Shown here: one piece after another, positions 51,728-60,156 of the stretch
How the letters are laid out: each line of letters opens with the position of its first letter
Position numbering within the stretch: position 1 is the first letter of the stretch
Origin: Candidatus Zixiibacteriota bacterium
Lineage (GTDB): Bacteria; Zixibacteria; MSB-5A5; GN15; FEB-12
Direction: 5' to 3'
DNA length: 64,000 nt
Assembly: GCA_028289585.1 (NCBI GenBank)
Contig: JANQPI010000035.1
Coordinates: 218,717-282,716, forward strand
Position numbers and translations under genes: made by a program
The notes under the pieces: model-generated
What the model saw: the letters and a program-made list of their open reading frames with translations, nothing else
The model's database searches: none
What the model was told of the DNA's origin: nothing

Positions 51728-52885
51728 TTGCAGATTAGAGACCAGTTAAGAGAGCTGATTAACGATCCTCTGCTAACGAAAATAGCTCTCATTCTTTCTG
51801 AACCGAATCTCTTCTATGTACTCAGACTCCAACGCCACGAGATCCGACACTCGAATTTCTTAGCCTGGCTACTCGATCCAAACGCCAGTCACGGACTTGG
51901 CGACAAGTTCCTTAGGATGTTCTTAAAGGATGTTGCGGTTCGAGCTTCGCTGAATGAGTTCGATGAGTTTCAGATGGATGCTTGTCCTCTCGAAGAGACC
52001 GTAGTCTTACGGGAGTGGAAAAACATCGACATCCTGATTCGTACAAGCTCGTTCGTCATTTGTATTGAGAATAAGGTCGATGCAAAGGAGTATTCGAACC
52101 AGCTATCGAGGTATCGACAGACGGTATCTTCTGCCTATCCTGACACGCCTGCCGCTCATGTCTTTTTAACACCAGATGAGGTGATGCCATCTGACCCCGA
52201 TGATGTAGAAGCTTTTGTTACCTATGGTTATGCTCGGATTTGTGAACACCTTGAAGTAATCATTCGACTTTTCTCGACTGCAATGTCGAGGAAGGTTGAA
52301 GGCTATATCGCTGAGTATAGTGAGTTATTGAGGCGTGAAGTTATGCAAAACGACGAAGCAAGTGACCTCGCCCGCCAGATTTATCAAACACACAGGCAGG
52401 CATTAGATTTCATTCTTGAGCATCGCCCGGACCGTCTTCGGGAGGTCGGTCCGATGCTGGAGTCAATGATAAGGGAGAGTGGATGGGTTTTATGCAGTTC
52501 GAGTAAGGGCCAAATCAGATTTTTAACCCAATCCCTTGTGAAATCCCTGCCGAAAACTGGTAACTCTAAAGGTTGGAAAGGCCGGGAAAGCTTCCTTTTC
52601 GAGTTTGATTTATACAGCGGTCGGATTGTGTTCAAGACCACCATTTCGCCCGGGGATGAATCGGTCAGGAGTCAATTACGTGGCGTTCTTGACAAGTTAG
52701 AAGATGCGAGAAAAAAATTGGGAAAGGAATGGGTTACTCATTTCATCCTGAGTTGGACTTTTGATGTAACTGACGAGAGTGAAGACCTCGATAAGGTCCA
52801 AAAGATGTTCGAGTCGATTTGGCCAGAAGTAAAAACCCTCGTGAGTACGGTGGATTCAGCACTGTCAGGACTCAGATTCACGTAA
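51728..52885 (+). CDS. PD-(D/E)XK nuclease superfamily protein
   Basis: 385 residues from TTG 51728 (GAGGGA upstream). It opens with a helical segment ending RHSNFLAWLLDPNASHGLG, typical of the PDDEXK_4 'PD-(D/E)XK nuclease' family. The catalytic core shows NIDILIR (Asp) and CIENKVDAKE (ExK-type), followed by a Gln in the next helix (NQLSRYRQTV). The C-terminal 200 residues are family-specific. Members occur with defence or repair genes but most are uncharacterised. Its base composition looks more A/T-rich than its neighbours, suggesting acquisition. It converges on the helicase gene. Confidence 0.78.
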   Translation: MQIRDQLRELINDPLLTKIALILSEPNLFYVLRLQRHEIRHSNFLAWLLDPNASHGLGDKFLRMFLKDVAVRASLNEFDEFQMDACPLEETVVLREWKNIDILIRTSSFVICIENKVDAKEYSNQLSRYRQTVSSAYPDTPAAHVFLTPDEVMPSDPDDVEAFVTYGYARICEHLEVIIRLFSTAMSRKVEGYIAEYSELLRREVMQNDEASDLARQIYQTHRQALDFILEHRPDRLREVGPMLESMIRESGWVLCSSSKGQIRFLTQSLVKSLPKTGNSKGWKGRESFLFEFDLYSGRIVFKTTISPGDESVRSQLRGVLDKLEDARKKLGKEWVTHFILSWTFDVTDESEDLDKVQKMFESIWPEVKTLVSTVDSALSGLRFT

Positions 52886-52992
52886 GCTTCAGGTAGAAGC
52901 GCTATCGATCTGCCACCTGCAGATGAATTGATTAGGCAGGGGGAGGCTGCGGGGCTACCGCTCACTCAATTCTATCAACCTGCTAGTCGAAG

Positions 52993-55272
52993 TTACGCTA
53001 CCGTCACGGCCAGCATGTATTCCAGCAGTCGGCGGGCGCCCTCTTTACCGTTCTCACCGACCTCCAGCGATGGCCCGACGCAACTCGGACAGCCTTTGTC
53101 ACAGGCGCACTGACGAATCTGCTCCAGGCAGGCATCGAATAGCGGCTCATGCTCGCGATACAGCTTGTCCGACAGACCAACGCCCCCCGGAATGTTTTCG
53201 TAGATATAGACCGTCGGCATTTCGGTAAACGGCGCCCGCACCTGGGAGATAGCTCGCAAGTCGCGTGTATCGCACATCACCCAGAGCGGGGCAATCTTGC
53301 CGAGAATATTGGCAAGCCCGCGTAGTGCACCACCGAACGTGCTCCCGTCGACATCAATCTTGTGCGCAATGTCGCCCGGGAACGCATACCAGAACGCGTG
53401 GGTGTGCATCTCCAGCTCAGGGAGCTTTAACTCTCCGGCACCGACGTTCTCGTGGGTCTCGAAGCGAATCTTCTTGAAGAGCACGGTTGTGCTCGCAATC
53501 GATACTTCACCGAGCGTAATGCGAGCTTGATCGACCGTTATTGTCTGATCGTTCTCGGCGATCACTTTCAGGTCGGTCTTCGTTTCGGCATCGGTGTAGT
53601 AGTCGACGTTGACTTCTTTGACGTACGCCTTCTTGCCGTCCCAATCGAGCTTCGTCACCTGATACTGTTCACCCCCATGAAGGTAAATCGCCTCTTCATG
53701 GAGAAAAACCGGCGCCGAGAACCAGTCGACTTTTCCAATCACGTCGTAGTTTCGTGACTCGTTGAGAATGACGAAGTTGTCCGGCGACGCCGCGCGCAGG
53801 GAGACCTGTTGGGCGGGATAGATATCCGACGACCAATGCCAGCGATCATTGGTACGTCGCATCACCTCCTGCTCGGCGAGATAGTCGAGGATCTCACCGG
53901 TGCCGGTCCGCTCACCCGCTTCATCGAGATCAAACGGCAGCTCGAATGTCGCGCACTTGAGATGATTGGTGCGGATGATCAGGTTTTCGGGGTCGATGAT
54001 GCCGTTCTCCGGCGTACGATCGAACACGAAACGGGGTTCGTTGACCAGGAACTGGTTGATCGCCGACGAATTGCAGACGAGGATTGAGAGCGACGTTCCC
54101 TGGCGACGCCCGGCCCGTCCGGCCTGCTGCCAGAGCGAGGCGATTGAGCCAGGATACCCAACGATAATCGAAACGTCGAGCGAGCCGATATCGATGCCGA
54201 GTTCGAGGGCATTGGTCGAAACCACACCGGTGATTGAACCGTCGCGGAGCCCCCGCTCGATGCGCCGCCGTTCATTTGGGAGATAGCCGCCACGGTACCC
54301 TTCGATCGTAATCCCCTGACCGAACTTCCCGGCCAGCTCCCGTCGCAGTTGGGTCAGAATCACTTCAACGTACAGTCGGGCGTGGGCGAAGACGATCGTC
54401 TGAATCCGTTGGCCAAGCAGCGTTGTGGCAAGGCGACATGCCTCGTTGACTGCCGATCGGCGAATGCCGAGTTCTTTGTTCACTACCGGCGGGTTGTACA
54501 TCAGGAAGTGCTTGTCACCCCGAGGGGCGCCGTTGTTGTCGATCAGGGTGACATCCCGCTCGGTAATGCGCGAGGCCAGCTCTTTCGGATTGGCGATTGT
54601 CGCCGAGCAGCAGATGAACTGCGGGCGTGAACCGTAGAACGCACAGATCCGCGACAGCCGACGCATGACGTTGGCAAGATGTGAACCGAACACGCCCCGG
54701 TACTGATGCACCTCATCAATGACGACGTACTGTAGATTCTCAAAGAGCTTGATCCACTTCGTATGATGGGGGAGAATCCCGGCATGCAGCATGTCGGGAT
54801 TGGTCATTACGATATGTCCGGCCGAGCGGATCGCCCGGCGGGCATCGGTCGGCGTATCACCGTCGAACGTGTATGTCTTGATGTCAGCCTCAAGGCGCTG
54901 GATAACGTCGTACAACTCAGCCATCTGATCCTGAGCAAGCGCCTTGGTCGGGAAGAGGTAGAGCGCCCGGGTATCACGATTCTTCAACACTGCATCAAGA
55001 ACGGGCAGGTTGTAGCAAAGCGTTTTGCCGGAAGCGGTGGGGGTGACGACAACGATATCCTCGCCGGCATGCGTACGTTCCAAGGCGTCGGCCTGATGAG
55101 AATAGAGTGTCTTGATCCCGCGTTCACTCAGGGAGCCGACGAGGCGCCGGTCGAGCCAGGCAGGGAACTCTGCCGTGACGGCATCGGTAGCCGCAAACGA
55201 CTTCCAATGCGTGACGTTAGCGTTTATCGACGGATCGTTTTTGAGGAGATCAAGGACTTGCTCGAGTGTCAT
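52993..55272 (-). CDS. DEVH-box helicase with C-terminal Cys cluster (MrfA/YprA-like)
   Basis: 759 residues, SF2 helicase. Motif I VVTPTASGKTLCY, Ia YLFPTKALAQDQ, Ib MTNPDMLHAGILPHH, II VIDEVHQYRG (DEVH), III CCSATIANP, IV-VI including TNALELGIDIGSL and QQAGRAGRRQG. The C-terminal DUF1998-type region ends CACDKGCPSCVG, a four-Cys metal cluster as in MrfA, which acts in mitomycin adduct repair in Bacillus. It is the third gene of a minus-strand run, 25 nt after the archaemetzincin-like gene. An MrfB-type exonuclease partner is absent. Confidence 0.88.
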   Translation of the reverse strand: MTLEQVLDLLKNDPSINANVTHWKSFAATDAVTAEFPAWLDRRLVGSLSERGIKTLYSHQADALERTHAGEDIVVVTPTASGKTLCYNLPVLDAVLKNRDTRALYLFPTKALAQDQMAELYDVIQRLEADIKTYTFDGDTPTDARRAIRSAGHIVMTNPDMLHAGILPHHTKWIKLFENLQYVVIDEVHQYRGVFGSHLANVMRRLSRICAFYGSRPQFICCSATIANPKELASRITERDVTLIDNNGAPRGDKHFLMYNPPVVNKELGIRRSAVNEACRLATTLLGQRIQTIVFAHARLYVEVILTQLRRELAGKFGQGITIEGYRGGYLPNERRRIERGLRDGSITGVVSTNALELGIDIGSLDVSIIVGYPGSIASLWQQAGRAGRRQGTSLSILVCNSSAINQFLVNEPRFVFDRTPENGIIDPENLIIRTNHLKCATFELPFDLDEAGERTGTGEILDYLAEQEVMRRTNDRWHWSSDIYPAQQVSLRAASPDNFVILNESRNYDVIGKVDWFSAPVFLHEEAIYLHGGEQYQVTKLDWDGKKAYVKEVNVDYYTDAETKTDLKVIAENDQTITVDQARITLGEVSIASTTVLFKKIRFETHENVGAGELKLPELEMHTHAFWYAFPGDIAHKIDVDGSTFGGALRGLANILGKIAPLWVMCDTRDLRAISQVRAPFTEMPTVYIYENIPGGVGLSDKLYREHEPLFDACLEQIRQCACDKGCPSCVGPSLEVGENGKEGARRLLEYMLAVTVA

Positions 55273-55297
55273 TCGACTACCCCGGTCGCGCGACGCG

Positions 55298-55861
55298 CTA
55301 GACAGGGGAGCGATTGAGCGAGCGGAGACAGATGTCGCAGAATTTCTCGCCCTTGCTATCGATGTCCAGCATGACGTCGCTGTAATAGTTTACGCAGCGC
55401 GGATTGCGGCACGACGGCATCTCGAAGAGCTGAGCCAATAAGCGCAGGGCTTCCTTGTAGAGCCGTGGATAGACCTGGCTTTCATCCTCCGGAAGACCAT
55501 AGAACTCCTGCCGGAGGTTGTGTAGCGAGAGAACCGCAGTGCCCGACAGCCGATCGACACAATGGGAGACCTGGCTGCTATTGGGCAGATAGAGGTCTTC
55601 CTCGCACACGGCAATCACTTTTTCTCGGCTGTTTGCCTTCGATCGCTCGATCTTGGACAGAACAACCTGGGCATAGTACTGATTGCGTAGAACGTTGAAC
55701 GCTTCCGTCGGCATCTTCATCCCCTTGAGGATATCGACGGAGCGGTTGAAGACGGGGCCGATATTTGACGCCAGCTTGTTGACCATCATAAAGTCAACCT
55801 CCCCCAGTGGCACGACCACGATCTTCGACTTGAGTATCGATACCTGGACAACGGGACTCAT
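55298..55861 (-). CDS. archaemetzincin homologue lacking the catalytic motif
   Basis: 187 residues from ATG 55859-55861, 7 nt after the small Cys protein. It aligns in order with archaemetzincins (M54): IVVVPLGEVDFMM, NVLRNQYYAQVVLSKIE, KVIAVCEEDLYLPNSS, AVLSLHNLRQEFYGLPED, then KEALRLLAQLFEMPSCRNPR and a C-V...FCDIC tail. The family motif HExxHxxGxxH becomes RLLAQLFEMPS: every zinc ligand (three His) and the catalytic Glu are replaced, while the structural-zinc cysteines (C-x4-C, C-x2-C) are kept. It is therefore a pseudo-protease, probably a zinc-stabilised binding protein. Role unknown. Confidence 0.8.
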   Translation of the reverse strand: MSPVVQVSILKSKIVVVPLGEVDFMMVNKLASNIGPVFNRSVDILKGMKMPTEAFNVLRNQYYAQVVLSKIERSKANSREKVIAVCEEDLYLPNSSQVSHCVDRLSGTAVLSLHNLRQEFYGLPEDESQVYPRLYKEALRLLAQLFEMPSCRNPRCVNYYSDVMLDIDSKGEKFCDICLRSLNRSPV

Positions 55862-55868
55862 TGCACGC

Positions 55869-56054
55869 TTACCCTGCACGATAGAAACGCGATTTGCTGC
55901 CGCCGGATTCGACGCGTACGCGAATTGGCGTGGCACACCGGGGACAGTGACCGGCAAAGGCGCGGCGATCGGCAGTCAGATAGACCCGGCCGTACACGCT
56001 GCAGCAGTTGAAATGGACGCCGATGAACGGTTTGTTGGTCTGGTGAGCTGGCAC
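55869..56054 (-). CDS. small Cys-rich zinc-ribbon-like protein
   Basis: 61 residues, GTG start (56052-56054). FIGVHFNCCSVYGRVY, then GHCPRCATPIRVRVES and GSKSRFYRAG: a CC pair and a CPRC pair with a basic C-terminus, consistent with a small zinc ribbon. I recall similar uncharacterised small proteins with 'GxCPRCxxPxxVxV...(R/K)FF' in other phyla. TATATT lies 5 nt before the GTG, implying a leaderless start. It heads the operon with the pseudo-archaemetzincin and helicase; its GCAGGG end serves as ribosome-binding site for the next gene. Confidence 0.72.
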   Translation of the reverse strand: MPAHQTNKPFIGVHFNCCSVYGRVYLTADRRAFAGHCPRCATPIRVRVESGGSKSRFYRAG

Positions 56055-56059
56055 GCCCC

Positions 56060-56065
56060 AATATA
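56060..56065 (-). promoter_or_regulatory. -10 element of the Cys-rich protein/pseudo-archaemetzincin/helicase operon
   Basis: TATATT on the minus strand, 5 nt before GTG 56054; the -35 region is weak (GTTTGC at 17-nt spacing). Transcription would start at or within the start codon. Confidence 0.4.
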
Positions 56066-56102
56066 GACGATTTCCAGCCGTCGCAAACGCTTTGTGCGGA
56101 CC

Positions 56103-56777
56103 CTAGTCGAGCAACTCGAAAGCTCGGGAGCTGCCAATCATGCGCGCTCCCGCGTCGAGCAGCGCCAATGCCTCCACGCGAGTACGAATCCCGCCAGCGG
56201 CTTTGATACCAATACCTTTCGGAAGTTCGTCGGCGAGTCGGCGGACGATGCTCAGGTGGCGTTCATGAGGAAGGGGATGATACCCCGTCCCGGTCTTGAT
56301 CACATCTGCGCCGGCGTTGGCCAGAGCGAGTGCGCTCGGCACGATCAGATTGTCGGCCAGGTGTGACATCTCGACGATCATCTTGAGCATCGTATCGGTG
56401 TTGACCTCGTGCCGAACCGATTCGACTTCCCGCTGCAATCCGTCGAAATCGCCGGCTAAAGCCATGTCGAGACGCGCGACAATATCGAGTTCGCTCGCGC
56501 CGGCGTCGATTGCGCTTCGGGCGGCGGCGACTTTTGTCATCGTCGAATCGGCGCCCAGCGGGAAACTGATGACCGTGACAAGGCGAAGTTCTTTGGCTGA
56601 GTGTCGAGACCGTACGAGTGGTATCCATGCCGGATTGATGCAGATTGCTCTAACCCGCGACTCCACACATCGCTCTGCCAATCTGATGATCTCATGCTCA
56701 GTTGCTTCAGGACGAAGGTCAGTTGCCTCCAATGACAACCGCAAACGTTTCGTATCGGGAGAGGGTGACGCCGTCAT
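56103..56777 (-). CDS. deoC: deoxyribose-phosphate aldolase
   Basis: 224 residues. Cleaves 2-deoxyribose-5-phosphate to glyceraldehyde-3-phosphate and acetaldehyde. Class I aldolase marks: AICINPAWIPLV, VTVISFPLGADSTMTK, ELDIVARLDMALAGD, the Schiff-base lysine in DVIKTGTGYHP, and the second lysine in GIKAAGGIRT. Its ATG overlaps the deoB stop as ATGA, and the two form a nucleoside-salvage pair. Confidence 0.94.
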   Translation of the reverse strand: MTASPSPDTKRLRLSLEATDLRPEATEHEIIRLAERCVESRVRAICINPAWIPLVRSRHSAKELRLVTVISFPLGADSTMTKVAAARSAIDAGASELDIVARLDMALAGDFDGLQREVESVRHEVNTDTMLKMIVEMSHLADNLIVPSALALANAGADVIKTGTGYHPLPHERHLSIVRRLADELPKGIGIKAAGGIRTRVEALALLDAGARMIGSSRAFELLD

Positions 56778-57964
56778 TTGCCCAGGAGCTCGCGACGGAA
56801 TGACAGGCCGGGGAGAGCGGCGTGATCGACAAAGAAGATATCAGCGATCGTCTTTGCCACATCTGCAAAGGTTGTTCGCGTGCCGAGATCGACGCCCGGT
56901 CGGACAGCCTTGCCGGTTGCGAGCAGCGGGACATATTCGCGGGTGTGGTCGGTGGAGTGGGTAAGTGTTGGGTCGCAGCCATGGTCGGCGGTGATCAGCA
57001 GCAGGTCGTGTGGACGGAGTTTCGGAAGCAGTTCGCCGAGAGACTCGTCAAACAACTCCAGCGCCGCGGCAAAGCCACGTACGTCATTGCGATGACCATA
57101 CGTTTGATCAAAATCGACACAGTTGGCGAACAGAAGGTGACTGTCGTGGTCGTTTTCGACGCGTTCGTGCAACGCACGAAGAACGGACGCATTATCGCCC
57201 GCCTTGACCGAATATGTTACCCCGCGTCCAGCAAAGAGGTCATAGACCTTGCCGATAGTTGTCACATCGCAGTTCCGCTTTACCAGGAGGTCGAGGACAG
57301 TATCGGTTGGAGGCAGGCGGGAGAAATCCTTGCGATTGACCGTACGGGAATAGCTTCCGGGTTCTCCGATGAATGGCCGCGCGATGACTCGACCAACATC
57401 GAATTCTCCCGAACAGAGGAGCCGCGCTGTTCGACAGATACGATAGAGATCAGGAATCGGATAGAGTTCTTCGTGTGCGGCGAGCTGAAAAACGGAATCG
57501 GCCGACGTATACAGGATCGGTTTGCGCGTCGCTAGGTGCTCCGCGCCGAGGCGGGCAATGATTTCCGTGCCGCTCGCGGTTTCGTTGCCCAGAACGCCCG
57601 GAATCCCCGTCTCAGCGACGAATCGATCCACCAGATCATCCGGAAAGCCATGTGGAAAGAGGGGGAGGGGTGTGGGCAGGATGTACCCCGCGAGTTCCCA
57701 GTGGCCGGTTGTCGAGTCTTTGCCCGGAGCTTGCTCCATCATTCGTCCGAACGCTCCGCTAGCTTCCATCTCGGACGACAGACCGGCGATATCGGCAAGG
57801 CGTCCGAGGCCGAGCTGCTCTAGATGGGTAAGAGACAGTCCGCCAACGGCAGCGGCAACATTGGGGATCGTCGCTGCCCCATCGTCATCGTACGCTGCGG
57901 CATCGGGCAGTTCCCCGATGCCGCAGGCATCGATAATCAGCAGAATGACTCGTTGGAATGACAC
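56774..57964 (-). CDS. deoB: phosphopentomutase
   Basis: 396 residues, GTG start. Interconverts (deoxy)ribose-1-phosphate and -5-phosphate. Alkaline-phosphatase-like metal sites: LLIIDACGIGELPDA, the phospho-Thr region KDSTTGHWELAG, DFDQTYGHRND, ITADHGCDPT and DHTREYVPLL. Upstream partner of deoC (ATGA overlap), together degrading deoxynucleosides. No phosphorylase or deoR-like regulator is adjacent. Confidence 0.95.
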   Translation of the reverse strand: MSFQRVILLIIDACGIGELPDAAAYDDDGAATIPNVAAAVGGLSLTHLEQLGLGRLADIAGLSSEMEASGAFGRMMEQAPGKDSTTGHWELAGYILPTPLPLFPHGFPDDLVDRFVAETGIPGVLGNETASGTEIIARLGAEHLATRKPILYTSADSVFQLAAHEELYPIPDLYRICRTARLLCSGEFDVGRVIARPFIGEPGSYSRTVNRKDFSRLPPTDTVLDLLVKRNCDVTTIGKVYDLFAGRGVTYSVKAGDNASVLRALHERVENDHDSHLLFANCVDFDQTYGHRNDVRGFAAALELFDESLGELLPKLRPHDLLLITADHGCDPTLTHSTDHTREYVPLLATGKAVRPGVDLGTRTTFADVAKTIADIFFVDHAALPGLSFRRELLGK

Positions 57965-57982
57965 GGAGGTCTCTCGCTGCGG

Positions 57983-58840
57983 TCAGCTATCTGTGGCCGC
58001 GACTACCTGATCCATCTCCACATGGAACGAGCCGATAAGGGTCGCTGGTCGCCAGACACCGTCGGGGTCGAGTCGTTCGCGTTCGCTAACCAGCTCCCGA
58101 TACTCTGTCTGGCGCACGAGAACGCCGTTGACGTAGTCGAAGTAGTAAGTGCCGGAAGTTGCGACAGTCGTCACCCCTCGCACAACAAGATCGGCAGTCG
58201 TATCGGGCAGTACGGGTAGGATCAGTGTGCCAGCATATTTAAGAATGATACAGTCGCGACCATCGTGGTTGCCAATCGACATGACCTCGAAAGTCGTGCG
58301 CGCCTCATGAGGCTCGCTGCCGATTGCAACTGTCTTGGTTTGGCTCCACGTATCACCAACCCGCAGCTCGCGACTCGGAAAGACCGGCCAGCTCTGCTCG
58401 ATCTGTTCGCGCATTGACTCTAGCTCAAGAGTCGATCCGGTATCCTCGGGAGCATACTGAATATCGACCAGCATCCCGTTCGGAGCGTAGTCAAAGTCGA
58501 GCATCGGCCCAGCGATTTCGGTGTGAGTCGTATCACCGGTCAGGAGGTCGATCCGACGAATCGAGTAGTCACTCGCCTGTCGCCAGCGGCCAATCGTGTC
58601 GTTGATAAGCTCCACGCACGCTTCGTCGAGCTGAAGGTCGATCGCGATATCTCGATGCCACAGGACTCCCGTGCTGTCCTCGAGAATTGATTCACCGATA
58701 TACGAGACCTGGAATGTATTAGTCTGCCCCGGCTCGAAAGTGAGCCGCATCGTAACTGAGGGTTCCTCAACCTGGTTGCAGCTCAAGAGGATGCCAACCA
58801 AGAGCGCGGCGGAGAGGCGACATGCGGTGCTTGTGATCAT
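57983..58840 (-). CDS. uncharacterised lipoprotein, beta-rich
   Basis: 285 residues. A lipoprotein signal (RLSAALLVGILLSC) has Cys at 21. The mature part contains AIDLQLDEACVELINDTIG, SMREQIEQSWPVFPSRELRVGDTW and CIILKYAGTLILPV; the spacing resembles a group of periplasmic proteins (DUF6263-like) found in FCB genomes, but I cannot confirm it. No catalytic motif. It lies 18 nt before deoB; co-transcription is possible without an obvious functional link. Confidence 0.7.
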   Translation of the reverse strand: MITSTACRLSAALLVGILLSCNQVEEPSVTMRLTFEPGQTNTFQVSYIGESILEDSTGVLWHRDIAIDLQLDEACVELINDTIGRWRQASDYSIRRIDLLTGDTTHTEIAGPMLDFDYAPNGMLVDIQYAPEDTGSTLELESMREQIEQSWPVFPSRELRVGDTWSQTKTVAIGSEPHEARTTFEVMSIGNHDGRDCIILKYAGTLILPVLPDTTADLVVRGVTTVATSGTYYFDYVNGVLVRQTEYRELVSERERLDPDGVWRPATLIGSFHVEMDQVVAATDS

Positions 58841-58893
58841 AGACGGTGCGGACTCCTGATCGGAATCCTATAGCAGTGGGAGCGCAGCCGCGA

Positions 58894-59430
58894 CTAAAAG
58901 TCCTCTCCTATCATCAAAGCAAGATCGACGCGACCGAGGCCTCCCGGCGGTGCCAGAGCGAGCATGCCGACAGCCAATTCACGATCTGACGCGACGAGGG
59001 CATCGACCGCTTCCGTGGAGAGAACAGTCGTGCTGGAGGGGGCTGTGGCACCGACCTGGCCATCCGGCTGACGGAGACCGACCCAGACCGCGACCGCGAA
59101 GATGGCGATCGATGCCACGAGGGAGAGGGCGGCTTTCAAGAGGCCGGCGCGAGCATCCGACAACTCCGCCTGGGCCGTTTCGCGTTCGACCGTCTGGGCC
59201 ATGATAAGTGACCGCCGCTCCGCCATAAAATCGTCGCTCGGCACCGGTGTCGACTGGCCAAGTTCACGGAGTAGGCGCACTACCGTCTCATGATCCCGGT
59301 GTTCCTCGCGGAACTCCGGATCCTCGGATAATCGTCGTCGCAAGCGTTCCTGCTCGGCGGCGGTCAACTCCCCGTCGATAGCTCGATCCAGGAGCAATCG
59401 GTCGGAGTCTGAGGGAGTGGAGGGTGTCAT
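58894..59430 (-). CDS. membrane anti-sigma factor
   Basis: 178 residues from ATG 59428-59430 behind GAGGAG. The N-terminal cytoplasmic helix bundle (LLLDRAIDGELTAAEQERLRRRL, EEHRDHETVVRLLRELGQ) resembles anti-sigma domains but lacks the HxxxCxxC zinc motif. One membrane segment (about 113-133), then a short periplasmic tail. It begins 2 nt after the ECF sigma gene's stop, the usual arrangement in which it holds the sigma factor inactive. Confidence 0.83.
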   Translation of the reverse strand: MTPSTPSDSDRLLLDRAIDGELTAAEQERLRRRLSEDPEFREEHRDHETVVRLLRELGQSTPVPSDDFMAERRSLIMAQTVERETAQAELSDARAGLLKAALSLVASIAIFAVAVWVGLRQPDGQVGATAPSSTTVLSTEAVDALVASDRELAVGMLALAPPGGLGRVDLALMIGEDF

Positions 59431-59432
59431 TT

Positions 59433-60008
59433 CTACTCCTCGGTTCTCAATCGCTTTCTCAATATCTTCTTCAGTTTCGTCCGCGCAATATGGAGATTCG
59501 AGCGAACCGTCGCCTCCGGACACTCAAGAATCTCCGCTACCTCCCGTTTGCTGTAGCCCTGTACGTCGTGCAGAATGGCGGTAAGGCGCTGCCTCGGCGG
59601 AAGGGTGTCGAGCGCGCGTATGATTTCGACCATAAGTCGTCGATCACGGAAATCGTCCCCCGGCGTGCGCACATCGGCGGAGAGAATCGTCTGTAACTGG
59701 GCCATCGCCGGGGTATCCTCCTCCGGCCAGCGGTCGTGGCTCCGTTGACGGCGATGCAGATCGATCGCATAGTTTGTCGCCACGCGGAGAAGAAACGACG
59801 TGAAACTGCTGACCTTTCCGAGTTCGTTACGTCGCTTGAAGATCCGGACAAACGTCTCCTGCACCACTTCGTCGGCATCGTAGTGGTTCCGAACGATCTG
59901 GAATGCCACCTGGTAGACTTTCCGTTCATATCGCGCAACAAGCTCCGCGAAGGCACTGTCGTCCCCCGCAACGAAGCGTTCGACCAGTGCTGCTATCTCC
60001 GAGTGCAT
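59433..60008 (-). CDS. ECF RNA polymerase sigma factor
   Basis: 191 residues. Sigma region 2 (FAELVARYERKVYQVAFQIV, DADEVVQETFVRIFKRR, FTSFLLRVATNYAIDLHRR) and region 4 (LDTLPPRQRLTAILHDVQGYSKREVAEILECPEATVRSNLHIAR, here listed as one continuous region 4 helix-turn-helix). It directs polymerase to a regulon controlled by the downstream anti-sigma factor. Divergent from the MFS gene. I saw no clear autoregulated promoter. The ATG is closely preceded by GGAG. Confidence 0.92.
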   Translation of the reverse strand: MHSEIAALVERFVAGDDSAFAELVARYERKVYQVAFQIVRNHYDADEVVQETFVRIFKRRNELGKVSSFTSFLLRVATNYAIDLHRRQRSHDRWPEEDTPAMAQLQTILSADVRTPGDDFRDRRLMVEIIRALDTLPPRQRLTAILHDVQGYSKREVAEILECPEATVRSNLHIARTKLKKILRKRLRTEE

Positions 60009-60065
60009 TAGCTCCGTACTGCTATCATGCTAAAAGACGTATCACCCGCCCGCCTGTTTAAGCCG

Positions 60066-60094
60066 TTGACATCCGACCCGCGCCAGCCTATCGA
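60066..60094 (+). promoter_or_regulatory. promoter of the MFS transporter
   Basis: TTGACA (60066-60071), a 17-nt spacer, TATCGA (60089-60094). The leader of about 55 nt contains a 14-codon open frame (60105-60149) ending 7 nt before the MFS ATG. Confidence 0.55.
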
Positions 60095-60156
60095 CCTCGG
60101 CGGTATGAGTCAATCTTTTCCTCGAACCGGCATTGCCGGATGGTGTTGATCCTGTC

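Noticed and set aside
55405-55450. Frameshift or sequencing error as the cause of the missing HExxH in the archaemetzincin-like gene
   Set aside because: The frame is continuous, flanking conserved blocks align on both sides without length change, and the substitutions are spread over the motif rather than caused by one shift.
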